33,121 nucleotides of DNA from an uncultured Bartonella sp. (GTDB lineage Bacteria > Pseudomonadota > Alphaproteobacteria > Rhizobiales > Rhizobiaceae): assembly GCA_946481695.1 (NCBI GenBank), contig CAMLON010000018.1:1-33121 (forward strand). The letters are read 5' to 3'. Below are positions 7,864 through 16,113 of the stretch, one piece after another. Position numbers and translations under genes: made by a program. The notes under the pieces were generated by a model. The model was not told where the DNA came from and searched no databases. It saw nothing but the letters and a program-made list of their open reading frames with translations. Position 1 is the stretch's first letter; every line of letters starts with the position of its first letter.

Positions 7864-9624
7864 TCAGGCCTTTTTTTCGGCCGCAACAAGCGGTTGTTTC
7901 AAAAGCCCGAGCACAATCGTGGTAACAATGGTACCAATAATAAGAGCTGCAAAATAGCCGATATAATTGATAACAACACCCGGAATAAAGGCAAGGAATA
8001 TGCCGCCATGGGGTGCGCGGAGGCCCGTGCCAAGCCCCAAAGCGACCGCACCGGCCACAGCCGAGCCTACAACAAGCGCGGGAATGACACGAAACGGGTC
8101 GCGCGCGGCAAAAGGAATGGACCCTTCGCTGATGAAAGCAAGCCCCAGAATGAAGGTTGAAACTTTCGAGGAACGTTCATCGGTTGTAAAGCGGTTGGGG
8201 AAAAGCCATGCGGCAAGTGCCAAAGCCATAGGCGGAGTCATACCGGCAATCATGGTTGCGGCAATCGGCCCGTAAACGCCAGATGAAATGAGTGCAACCG
8301 AAGTTGCATAGGCTGCCTTGTTGACCGGCCCGCCCATATCAACCGCCATCATGCCGCCAATAATAGCGCCAAGGAGATAGGCATTGGTGCCTTGCAGGCC
8401 TTTGAGCCATTCGGTCAAGAAATTAAGCAGTGCTGCGACCGGCGTTCCGATAGCAAACATCATCAACAGGCCGGTTATCAATGTGGCAATGAGTGGCAAG
8501 ACCAGAACCGGCATCAAGCCTTGCAAGCTTTTCGGCAATTTTATCCATTTGATTGCGAGGCGAACCGAGTAACCGGCAATGAAACCGGCAAAAATGCCGC
8601 CAATGAAACCGGCGCCGATATTTTGCGACAGTAACCCGCCGATCATCCCCGGTGCAATGCCCGGCCGGTCGGCAATGGAATAGGCAATAAAGCCGGCAAG
8701 TGCCGGCACCATCAAGGCAAAACCGCCCTTGGAGCCGATGACAAAAAGTGCATTGGCAAATGTGCCTTCCTGACTGGTGACACCAACGCCGCCAATGGCA
8801 AAGGACAATGCAATCAAAAGCCCGCCCGCAACAACAAAGGGAAGCATGAAAGAAACACCGGTCATCAAATGCTTGTAGACACCGCCGGCCGTTTCGCTCA
8901 TTTCAGCACTTTCCCCGTCCTGAACCGCTTTCTGCTTTTGCACTTCAGCGCTTTCAATGGCTTTCTTTATCAAAGCTTCGCCATTATTGATGGCCGGTTT
9001 TGTCGGGCAGGAATAAACGCGCTTTCCCGCAAAACGGGCACGGTCAACTTCGCGGTCGGCGGCAATAATAACAAGATCGGCTGCGGCTATTTCGGCCGCC
9101 GTCAAAGGTGTACCGGCACCAACCGACCCTTGCGTTTCAACCCTGATTTCATGGCCCAAAGCTTTGGCCGCTTCTGTAAGCCCCTCGGCCGCCATGAATG
9201 TGTGGGCAATGCCTGTCGGGCAGGATGTCACAGCAACAATTTTAAGACTGCGATTGGCTCCATTCAAATCCTGACGAAATTCATCGGAACCGGCTGTTTT
9301 TTCTGTTCCGTTTTCTGCCGGAGGATTTTCGCCGTCTCCCGAAAAAATAACAGCAGAAGGGTTTTTGAAGAGCTCTTCAAATGTGACCCTTTGCAATTGC
9401 CCTTTGAAGCTTTTGATGTGATCGCTTTGCCAATCATGATTGTTACTGACAAGCAGCAATGTATCGGAACCGGCATCTTTGGGAATGCGCGGCAAACTTC
9501 CCGGCTCGACGATTTCAAGGCTTAAAAGTGCGCCCCTTTCGCTTGCGGCTTTTTGAAGAACTTCGCGAGCAAGCAAACTATGCACACCACCGCCCGCACC
9601 ATCTATCAAGGCTATCAAAGTCAT
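7864..9624 (-). CDS. fruA: PTS fructose transporter, EIIB'-EIIB-EIIC
   Basis: Membrane permease that imports fructose and phosphorylates it to fructose 1-phosphate. In the 586-aa product, residues 1-95 form a degenerate EIIB' domain (MTLIALIDGAGGGVHS). After a low-complexity linker (about 95-125) the EIIB domain has the phospho-accepting Cys135 in SCPTGIAHTFMAAE. The hydrophobic EIIC domain covers about 245-580, with GGPVNKAAYA and the FISEGSIPFAARDP signature of fructose permeases. ATG 9624 has AGGAGAA 5-6 nt upstream; a start six codons earlier does not. It is the last gene of the fruB-fruK-fruA operon, 27 nt after fruK. Confidence 0.96.
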   Translation of the reverse strand: MTLIALIDGAGGGVHSLLAREVLQKAASERGALLSLEIVEPGSLPRIPKDAGSDTLLLVSNNHDWQSDHIKSFKGQLQRVTFEELFKNPSAVIFSGDGENPPAENGTEKTAGSDEFRQDLNGANRSLKIVAVTSCPTGIAHTFMAAEGLTEAAKALGHEIRVETQGSVGAGTPLTAAEIAAADLVIIAADREVDRARFAGKRVYSCPTKPAINNGEALIKKAIESAEVQKQKAVQDGESAEMSETAGGVYKHLMTGVSFMLPFVVAGGLLIALSFAIGGVGVTSQEGTFANALFVIGSKGGFALMVPALAGFIAYSIADRPGIAPGMIGGLLSQNIGAGFIGGIFAGFIAGYSVRLAIKWIKLPKSLQGLMPVLVLPLIATLITGLLMMFAIGTPVAALLNFLTEWLKGLQGTNAYLLGAIIGGMMAVDMGGPVNKAAYATSVALISSGVYGPIAATMIAGMTPPMALALAAWLFPNRFTTDERSSKVSTFILGLAFISEGSIPFAARDPFRVIPALVVGSAVAGAVALGLGTGLRAPHGGIFLAFIPGVVINYIGYFAALIIGTIVTTIVLGLLKQPLVAAEKKA

Positions 9625-9651
9625 GTTCTTCTCCTCGTTCAAATGCGGCGA

Positions 9652-10584
9652 TCAACCGACCCGCCGACATTCTACCTTTTGAGCCAAATTTTCGATTATC
9701 GTCTTTTCCGGCAAAGCCGGTCCGAATTTTTGAAGTTTGCCAACCGCAAAGGCTGTGCCAAGGCGTGCAATATCTTCAAGTTTTGCATTGTCGGAAATGC
9801 TTTTTGCAATGCCTGCAACCATGGCATCGCCCGCCCCGACTGTGCTTTTGACACCCGAAAGCAAATATTGCGCGTGGATTGCCCCTTCACGGGAAACAAA
9901 AAGCCCGCCTTTTTCGCCCATAGAGACGGCAACAAGTGCCATTCCACGGTCAATCAAGGAGCGGGCAATGTTTAAAACCTCTCCTTCATTTTCAAGCTTT
10001 TGACCTGAAAAGGCCGAAAGCTCGTCAATATTGGGTTTGATAGCAAGGGGAAGTTTTTCCGCTTTCAACAATTCCTGAAGCGCTTTTCCGCTGCAATCGA
10101 CAATGATTTTTGCGCCACTTCCCGCCCTTTCAACCTCGTTTCTATAAAAACGCGGATCCATTTTCGGGGGAAGGCTGCCACTCATCACAATAAGCGCGCC
10201 TTCGGCAATAAAATCATCGACAATATTTTGCAATTTTGCGATTTCTTCCACCGTCGGGCTTACCCCTTGCAAATTGATGTCGGTGGTTTCGCCCTCGTCA
10301 ACGATTTTGATATTGGTGCGCGTTTCCCCCTCATAGCGGATAAAGCGGTCTTCAATATGATGACTTTGAAAAAGCTCTTCAAAAAGCCGGCTATTGGCAT
10401 TTCCAAGAAACCCTGTGACCGCCGTTTCAACAGAAAAATCGGCAAGGCAGGCCGCCACATTAATCCCCTTGCCGCCAGCGTTAAAGCGTGCCCCTTCGGC
10501 ACGGTGGACATGCCCGCGTTCAAGTTTTTTCAAATGGATTGTTTCATCAATTGCCGGATTGACGGTGAGTGTTGCAATTTTCAT
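9652..10584 (-). CDS. fruK: 1-phosphofructokinase
   Basis: Phosphorylates fructose 1-phosphate, the product of FruA, to fructose 1,6-bisphosphate with ATP in the cytoplasm. This is a PfkB/ribokinase-fold protein of normal length (310 aa). It has LTVNPAIDETI at the N terminus, the sugar-binding FNAGGKGINVA near 35-47, KPNIDEL near residue 195, and the C-terminal signature TVGAGDAMVAG near 245-255 with the catalytic Asp of GAGD. The start overlaps the fruB stop in an ATGA (10581-10584), indicating translational coupling. Confidence 0.96.
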   Translation of the reverse strand: MKIATLTVNPAIDETIHLKKLERGHVHRAEGARFNAGGKGINVAACLADFSVETAVTGFLGNANSRLFEELFQSHHIEDRFIRYEGETRTNIKIVDEGETTDINLQGVSPTVEEIAKLQNIVDDFIAEGALIVMSGSLPPKMDPRFYRNEVERAGSGAKIIVDCSGKALQELLKAEKLPLAIKPNIDELSAFSGQKLENEGEVLNIARSLIDRGMALVAVSMGEKGGLFVSREGAIHAQYLLSGVKSTVGAGDAMVAGIAKSISDNAKLEDIARLGTAFAVGKLQKFGPALPEKTIIENLAQKVECRRVG

Positions 10585-13082
10585 GACTTGGCCTCGTCAA
10601 GGGCGCGAACCTCTTCGGCGGTTTCACATTGCAAAGCCTTGTTGGCAAGCTTGCGCATATCGGCAAGGCTTTTTGCCCTGAGCCTTGCCTTGACCGTTGC
10701 AATATCGCGCGGGGTCATCGACAATTCGTTGACACCAAGGCCGGAAAGCAACATCGCCCCGAACGGGTCACCGGCAATGCCGCCGCAAACGCCTACCCAT
10801 TTGCCCGCTTTTTCTGCCCCTGCAACCGTTCTTTCCACCATCCGCAAAACCGCAGGGTCAAGGCTGTCGGCCTCGGCCGCAAGATCGGGATTTTGCCGGT
10901 CAACCGCCATGGTATATTGGGTGAGATCATTGGTGCCGATTGAAAAGAAATCGACATGGGGAGCAAAAATATCGGCCATAATGGCAGCCGCCGGTACTTC
11001 GATCATAATGCCGATTTTTAAAACCGGCGCGGCAAGATCTTTGCGGATTTCTTCGGCAAGCGTTTTCAACTCTCTAATTTCGTTCACCGACATAATCATC
11101 GGAAACATAATCCACGGATCCCCGCCTTCTTTGGCAGCGCGATAAATTGCGCGCAATTGCGGCACCAGCAGGTCTTTTCTGCGCAATAGAAGGCGCGCGC
11201 CTCTCACGCCCAAAAACGGATTATCTTCTTTCGGCAAATCAAGATGGGCAACCTGTTTATCGCCACCAATGTCGAGTGCCCTGATAATAAGCGATTTGCC
11301 ATTTAATGCCGAAAGCATATCGCGATAGACCTTATATTGCGTCTCCTCGTCGGGCGTTTCGGTGCTTTCCAGAAACAAAAATTCCGTGCGCATCAGCCCG
11401 ACACCTTCACCCCCTTCATCCAATGCAAAGGCAACCTGATCGGGGCGGTTGATATTGGCGGCAATGTCGATCACATGGCCGTCGGTGGTTTTTGCGGGCT
11501 TTGCCCGTTCGGCAACTTCTTTTTCACGCTCTTCTGCCAATTTGACGATTTGCTTTTGTGCAGCCTCGACATCTTCCTTTGTGGGCGAAAGATATAAAAT
11601 GCCGTTATAGCCGTCGACAATCGCGCTTTCGCCATTCTTTGCTTCAAAAACCTTGTTTCCCGCCGCAACCAGCGCAGGAATTCCCAAAGTGCGCGCAAGA
11701 ATGGCGGTGTGCGAGGTTGGCCCGCCCGATGCCGTGATGAGACCGTGGACTTTTTCAGGATTCAGATTGGCCGTGTCGGAGGGTGTTAAATCTTCCGCAA
11801 CAATAATTGCCCCTTCACCGATATTCTCGAACGAGCCTTTGGCATAAAGCGGGTCGATCTCGGCAAGGACACGCCCGCCGACATCGCGCAAATCGACCGC
11901 GCGGGCGGCAAGCAAAGGATTATCCATATGTTGAAGGGCATTGGCCGCCTCTTCGACCGCCTTGTTCCAGCTCCATGCCACGCCATGGCCTTCCGCCATC
12001 AAATGGCAGGCAGAAGAGATAAGATTATCATCATCAAGAAGGGTGGCCTGTGCCTTGAAAATGGCAGCATCCGACGCGCCGATACGACGGGTCACATCAT
12101 CGACAATCGCTTTCATCTTGTCTTTGGTGCGCCCCAAAGCGTTTTCAAGCCGTGCGGCATCTTCAGAAAGTTTGCCGGGCTTATCTTCGACTTCACCCGC
12201 CCCGTTTTCCAGAATGAAAATTGTGCCAACCGAAAGACCGGGGCTTGCCGAAAGGCCGTCAATGCCCGTTTTTCCTGAAGGTGGCCGGAAGCCATAAATT
12301 TTCTTCGGTTTCACTTCCGCTTTTTCGGCCGCCTCCTTTTCGCTCAGGGTGATTTTTCTTGCCATTAAAACCGCTTCCCCCAGAAGCTCTTCACCATTTT
12401 CCGCGTCGGTTGAAAAAACAAGCGTGTCACCATTTTTCCCGCCCAGTTGCAAGAGGCCGGCAAGGCTTGTCATATCGGCCTGACTATTGCCATTGCGGAC
12501 GAGAATTTTTTGCCCGCTTTTTTTGGCAAATTCCACCCAGATTGATGCCGGACGCGCATGAAGACCCGACGGATAATCAAGAACCCATTCTTTGGTCACT
12601 CGAAGATCGGCGGCCTCACTTTGTGGTGCTTCTTCATTTTCGACAAGGGCTGCCATAATGACCGATTTGTCGCCCGTGGTTTCAAGTTTTTGCAGCGCGT
12701 CGGGATGGCTGAGAAGACGGGTGAGCCTTTTTAAAATTTCGATATGGCCATCGGAATTGGCAGCGATAGCAAAAATCAGTGTTGCCTTTTCACCATTTTG
12801 CCAGTCCACCCCGTTTGGAACCTGAATAACCGAAATCGCATCACGGTTGACAAGGTTGCGGTCTTCCACCATGCCATGGGGAATGACAACGCCCGAACCA
12901 AGCCACGTATTGGCAACCTTTTCACGCGCCAACATGCTTTTTCCATAAGCCGGTTCAATTGCGCCTTCATCAACAAGAAGTTGAGCTGCGGCAAGAATGG
13001 CCGACTCCTTGTCGGGAAAATCCGCATTCAACAAAATTGCATTTTCGGAAAGAATTGCTGTCTTTTCAGATGCTGCTGCCAC
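10581..13082 (-). CDS. fruB: Fructose-specific multiphosphoryl transfer protein (EIIA-HPr-EI fusion)
   Basis: Supplies the whole soluble phosphorelay from PEP to FruA. Residues 1-150 are EIIA(Fru) with H69 in VVIPHGM. Residues 163-250 are HPr with H175 in SGLHARPAS. Residues 270-833 are enzyme I, with phospho-His H458 in GGPTSHTAILAR, MRTEFLFLE, the PEP-site block FSIGTNDLTQY and a GVCGG cysteine loop. The start is a GTG (13080-13082) preceded by GGGAGG with a 6-nt spacer; no ATG upstream fits. It is first in the operon and transcribed divergently from the LacI-type regulator across two palindromic operators. Because EI and HPr are built in, fructose uptake does not need separate general PTS proteins. 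Confidence 0.96.
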   Translation of the reverse strand: MAAASEKTAILSENAILLNADFPDKESAILAAAQLLVDEGAIEPAYGKSMLAREKVANTWLGSGVVIPHGMVEDRNLVNRDAISVIQVPNGVDWQNGEKATLIFAIAANSDGHIEILKRLTRLLSHPDALQKLETTGDKSVIMAALVENEEAPQSEAADLRVTKEWVLDYPSGLHARPASIWVEFAKKSGQKILVRNGNSQADMTSLAGLLQLGGKNGDTLVFSTDAENGEELLGEAVLMARKITLSEKEAAEKAEVKPKKIYGFRPPSGKTGIDGLSASPGLSVGTIFILENGAGEVEDKPGKLSEDAARLENALGRTKDKMKAIVDDVTRRIGASDAAIFKAQATLLDDDNLISSACHLMAEGHGVAWSWNKAVEEAANALQHMDNPLLAARAVDLRDVGGRVLAEIDPLYAKGSFENIGEGAIIVAEDLTPSDTANLNPEKVHGLITASGGPTSHTAILARTLGIPALVAAGNKVFEAKNGESAIVDGYNGILYLSPTKEDVEAAQKQIVKLAEEREKEVAERAKPAKTTDGHVIDIAANINRPDQVAFALDEGGEGVGLMRTEFLFLESTETPDEETQYKVYRDMLSALNGKSLIIRALDIGGDKQVAHLDLPKEDNPFLGVRGARLLLRRKDLLVPQLRAIYRAAKEGGDPWIMFPMIMSVNEIRELKTLAEEIRKDLAAPVLKIGIMIEVPAAAIMADIFAPHVDFFSIGTNDLTQYTMAVDRQNPDLAAEADSLDPAVLRMVERTVAGAEKAGKWVGVCGGIAGDPFGAMLLSGLGVNELSMTPRDIATVKARLRAKSLADMRKLANKALQCETAEEVRALDEAKS

Positions 13083-13115
13083 GGGTTTCCTCCCTTGGGC
13101 TTTTCAAAATGAATT

Positions 13116-13127
13116 GAAAACGTTTTC
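13116..13127. promoter_or_regulatory. LacI-family operator O1 (fruB-proximal)
   Basis: GAAAACGTTTTC is a perfect 12-bp palindrome with the central CG typical of LacI/FruR/CcpA-family sites. It lies 34 nt upstream of the fruB GTG, between the promoter region and the ribosome binding site, a position suited to repression. Confidence 0.8.
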
Positions 13128-13161
13128 TTGAAAAATATCAAGCAACTGTTTAATTCTGTCA

Positions 13162-13167
13162 TATAAT
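13162..13167 (+). promoter_or_regulatory. Possible -10 box for the regulator gene
   Basis: A TATAAT on the plus strand lies between the two operators, about 83 nt upstream of the regulator start. No good -35 lies at 16-18 nt, so this is only a suggestion. A transcript from here would pass through operator O2, giving autoregulation. Confidence 0.35.
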
Positions 13168-13182
13168 TTTACAGCAAATTCT

Positions 13183-13194
13183 GGAAACGTTTTC
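13183..13194. promoter_or_regulatory. LacI-family operator O2 (regulator-proximal)
   Basis: GGAAACGTTTTC matches O1 except for one base in the left arm and is flanked by the same A/T-rich context. It sits 56 nt before the regulator start. The centre-to-centre distance to O1 is 67 bp, which would permit co-binding or looping by dimers or a tetramer. Confidence 0.78.
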
Positions 13195-13249
13195 AAGGAA
13201 AAAACGCCTATTTATCGTGTTCAGGCACCAAGAAAGAAAGAAAAATCGA

Positions 13250-14281
13250 ATGGCTGCCACAATCAAGGATGTTGCAAAACTTGCCGGTGTTTCGGTTGCC
13301 ACTGTTTCGCGTGCGATTTCCGGCAAAGTTGTGAGCCATGAATTGAAAAGCAAAGTGGAAGAGGCAATCCTTGCCACCGGTTACCGGCCGAACCTTGCCG
13401 CCCGCCGTTTGCGCGCTCGAACCGACGACACAATCGGCCTTATCATTGCCGACATCAGAAACCCGTTTTTTACCCGCTTTGCCCGCGCAATCGACGATAT
13501 TGCCAAAACCCGCAACCAGCATGTGATCTTATGCAATACGGATGAAAATCCGGAGCAGGAAAAGGCCTATCTCGACTTGATGGAGGAAGAAAATGTTGCC
13601 GGTATTATTCTTGCCCCTACACTTTTAACGAGCCACAAACACATAACAAGCCGCAAAACAAGACCGGCAAAACTCCAACGCCCGCTTGTTCTTGTTGATC
13701 GCACGCCCGATGAAATGATTTATGATTCCGTGCTTATCGACAATCTTGCTGCCGCCAAAAAGCTTGTGCACCACCTTTATGAAAATGGCAGAAAACACAT
13801 TCTTTGCCTTTATGGAGCGGATAGCCGAACCGGTTTTGAAAGGCAAAAAGGCTTTGATGAAGCAATCAACGCCCTTCACCTTTCAGGTGAAAGTGTAGCG
13901 GTAAAACACGGAAAAGATAATATGGCGAAATCTTTAAAAAACGCGCTTGCAAAAAATCCCCGAATTGATGCGCTCATTGTCACCAACGGGGTTCTCGCTT
14001 TAAAAGCTGCGGCATTTTTGAACAAAGCCGGTATTGTTGTGCCCGATCAACTGGCTTTTGCAGCCTTTGATGACGAACCGTGGATGGAACTTGTCTTTAA
14101 CGGTATTACAACCATTGCCCAGCCGGTTGGCGACATTGCCCGCGAAGCCTATCATTGTTTGATGGAAAGGCTTGAAAACCCGTTAAAACCGGTGCTGCAA
14201 ACGGTTTTGAAAAGCAAATTGATTGTTCGCGGTTCAACCTTGAAAGCCCGCATAAACCCCGATGCGAAAGAAATGAAATAA
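13250..14281 (+). CDS. LacI-family transcriptional regulator of the fructose operon
   Basis: Cytoplasmic sugar-responsive repressor. The N terminus carries the LacI helix-turn-helix (ATIKDVAKLAGVSVATVSRAI, about residues 3-23) and a hinge with the LAARRLRARTDDTIGLI block. The remainder (about 60-343) is a periplasmic-binding-protein-like effector domain, with IADIRNPFF, LVDRTPDE and AFAAFDDEPW. ATG 13250 is used because the HTH begins right there; the ribosome site is only an A-rich agaaag. It is divergent from fruB with two matching palindromic operators in the 167-bp gap. I infer control of the fru operon and of itself, with fructose 1-phosphate or fructose 1,6-bisphosphate as the likely inducer. 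By role this is FruR-like; the symbol is withheld because orthology was not tested. Confidence 0.9.
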   Translation: MAATIKDVAKLAGVSVATVSRAISGKVVSHELKSKVEEAILATGYRPNLAARRLRARTDDTIGLIIADIRNPFFTRFARAIDDIAKTRNQHVILCNTDENPEQEKAYLDLMEEENVAGIILAPTLLTSHKHITSRKTRPAKLQRPLVLVDRTPDEMIYDSVLIDNLAAAKKLVHHLYENGRKHILCLYGADSRTGFERQKGFDEAINALHLSGESVAVKHGKDNMAKSLKNALAKNPRIDALIVTNGVLALKAAAFLNKAGIVVPDQLAFAAFDDEPWMELVFNGITTIAQPVGDIAREAYHCLMERLENPLKPVLQTVLKSKLIVRGSTLKARINPDAKEMK

Positions 14282-14492
14282 GGCATGAGCTTTCTTCTTT
14301 TGGCACATTTGCCGGTTCAGGAATTTGGTTCACACCATTATGATTCACCTTTGCCCACGCTTTCAATGAAACTTCAAGTGGCAGAAATTGAAATGCTTCA
14401 ATAAAGCAGCACGGCTTTAACGGTTGATATAAAAATTAACCCCCACCAACAAGCCGGCTGCTTGCGAGAACCGCACAAGCTTTCTTTTTTGA

Positions 14493-14720
14493 AACAATGC
14501 TGCCCTATGGTGGCTGGCGGTTACAAAACAGTGGCGCCGCACCCACCTGATTGTCAGCAACGCTTTTGATGAAACCCTATGCCGCACGACTATTGAACCG
14601 GTCGATTTTGCCGAGCGGGTTCAACCGGTTCATATAAAAATTCGACCAATGGGTAACGTCGCCGCTTGCAAGAAAGGTTCAGAGAAAGCGGCCGACTTGT
14701 TATTTGACCAGCATTGGTGA
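14493..14720 (+). pseudogene. Decayed coding fragment, possibly DUF982-like
   Basis: Between the regulator and the convergent dehydrogenase, one frame stays open for 75 codons without an early ATG or ribosome site. It reads in a protein-like way: WRRTHLIVSNAFDETL, then FAERVQPVHIKIRP and SEKAADLLFDQHW before a stop at 14718. The pattern of aromatic-PV-hydrophobic strand followed by AADFLL..W resembles the small rhizobial DUF982 proteins. Those normally continue with W-P-x-x-x-G and more helices, which here would need a frame change. The family match is from memory and weak. It could be non-coding sequence. Confidence 0.3.
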
Positions 14721-14784
14721 AAGCGTGGCGCGACCACCGCAACGCCTCGCAGCCAATTGCAACAGATAAACGGCTGCTACAGAA

Positions 14785-15651
14785 TTATTGCGGGAGCCGT
14801 TTGATCAGGCTTGATGTATCAAGCCGGCCGCCATTTTCTGCCTGAATATCGGCATAAAACTGGTCGATCAGAGCAGTGACCGGCAAAACCGCGCCGTTAG
14901 CGCGCGCTTCATCAAGGCAGATGCCGAGATCTTTTCTCATCCAGTCGACAGCAAAGCCGAAATCGAACTTGCCTTCAACCATGGTGGTGCCGCGGTTCGA
15001 CATTTGCCATGAACCGGCAGCCCCTTTGGAAATGACATCAAGAACCTCGTTCATATCAAGGCCTGCTTTTTTACCGAAAGCAAGCCCTTCGGCAAGACCT
15101 TGAACAGCACCGGCAAGGCAAATCTGGTTGACCATTTTGCACAATTGCCCGCTGCCGCTTTTTCCCAGCCGCTTTACCGAAATGCCATAGGCTTTCATGA
15201 CATCTGCGGTTTTTTCAAATATGTCCTTCTTACCACCGCACATAATGGTGAGTTTGCCGTTCTCTGCACCGGCCTGACCACCCGAAACCGGCGCGTCGAT
15301 AAAACCGATACCGCATTTTTCCGCTTCCCCTTCAAGCTCGCGGGCAACCTTTGCAGAATCCGTCGTATGGTCGACAAAAACGCTCCCCCTTGCCATTGTT
15401 TTGAACGCACCATCCTTGCCGGTTGTGACTTCTCTTATGTCATTGTCATTGCCGACACAGGCAAAAACAATATCCTGCCCCTTTGCCGCTTCGGCCGGTG
15501 TATCGGCTTTTTTGCCGTGAAACTCCTCTACCCATTTTTCAGCCTTTTTTGCCGTGCGGTTATAAACCGTTACATCATGGCCGGCTTTTTTCAAATGCCC
15601 TGCCATAGGATAGCCCATTACACCCAAACCGATAAAAGCCACTTTTGCCAT
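14785..15651 (-). CDS. NAD(P)-dependent beta-hydroxyacid dehydrogenase (3-hydroxyisobutyrate dehydrogenase family)
   Basis: Cytoplasmic oxidoreductase that interconverts a beta-hydroxyacid (3-hydroxyisobutyrate, glycerate, 4-hydroxybutyrate or similar) and its semialdehyde. The 288-aa protein starts with the Rossmann motif VAFIGLGVMGYPMAGHL. Next come the substrate-binding signature DAPVSGGQAGAENGKLTIMCGG (about 117-138) and the catalytic lysine in GSGQLCKMVNQ (about residue 171). The C-terminal helical domain contains FAVDWMRKDLGICLDEA, typical of glyoxylate/succinic-semialdehyde reductase-like members. The ATG at 15651 is unambiguous from the motif. The Shine-Dalgarno is poor (GAAAG), and a 16-bp tandem repeat lies in the leader. 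The substrate is not decidable here. Confidence 0.88.
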   Translation of the reverse strand: MAKVAFIGLGVMGYPMAGHLKKAGHDVTVYNRTAKKAEKWVEEFHGKKADTPAEAAKGQDIVFACVGNDNDIREVTTGKDGAFKTMARGSVFVDHTTDSAKVARELEGEAEKCGIGFIDAPVSGGQAGAENGKLTIMCGGKKDIFEKTADVMKAYGISVKRLGKSGSGQLCKMVNQICLAGAVQGLAEGLAFGKKAGLDMNEVLDVISKGAAGSWQMSNRGTTMVEGKFDFGFAVDWMRKDLGICLDEARANGAVLPVTALIDQFYADIQAENGGRLDTSSLIKRLPQ

Positions 15652-15664
15652 TTTGCTACTTTCT

Positions 15665-15696
15665 ATTTTGTCGTGCGTTTATTTTGTCGTGCATTT
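15665..15696. repeat. 16-bp tandem repeat in the dehydrogenase leader
   Basis: attttgtcgtgcgttt (15665-15680) is followed head to tail by attttgtcgtgcattt (15681-15696), with one mismatch. A third, degenerate unit (attttttcatttgtcg) follows. It lies 14-45 nt upstream of the start codon at 15651, so it is in the 5' leader or core promoter. Confidence 0.85.
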
Positions 15697-16113
15697 ATTT
15701 TTTCATTTGTCGGGTTTTATGAAAAATATTCATAAGCCCAATGATTTTGATAGAGTTTATCAAACTCGTCCTGAAGAATATAGTTGTTATCAACCGGAAA
15801 AAGTGCCGGATCCAAAAAACAACCGGAAATAGAATTGACGGTTGTTATTTCGGGTTGAATAGCTCCATTCCTGACCGGAAATTTTATTTGAAAAAATTGC
15901 GTTTTTAAAACCGGAAAAAAAGAGAATAACTGCTTGTAGAAGGTTTAAGAGAATGAAACCGGATGATTTCAATTTCAAATGAAATATTTCGCTTTTAAAA
16001 AACCGGAGAATTAAAACCCGATATCAAAAACCGGAGAACCAACAAGTAAAGAAGCAAAAAAGAAAAAGCTCGAAACCGATCGCCAAACAACTATTCAAAA
16101 GGAAATTCCCTCT
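15697..16113. other. Divergent control region with seven ACCGGA elements
   Basis: AT-rich spacer between the dehydrogenase (minus) and the alcohol dehydrogenase (plus), with no ORF. ACCGGA occurs seven times on the plus strand, at 15793, 15822, 15874, 15910, 15958, 16002 and 16030, mostly within AAACCGGA(A/G)A. This could be a protein-binding array or a general sequence habit of this genome. Confidence 0.4.

Noticed and set aside
7446..7889. 147-codon minus-strand frame after fruA
   Set aside because: Mostly intergenic but overlaps the fruA end, has no ribosome site, and its Arg/Asn/Phe-rich sequence shows no domain.
8869..9525. 218-codon plus-strand frame opposite fruA
   Set aside because: Antisense shadow; no start signal and no motif.
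10228..11145. 305-codon plus-strand frame opposite fruK and fruB
   Set aside because: Antisense shadow of two strongly conserved genes; its composition follows from their codon use.
15100..15735. 211-codon plus-strand frame opposite the beta-hydroxyacid dehydrogenase
   Set aside because: Antisense to a gene with clear catalytic motifs; no independent support.
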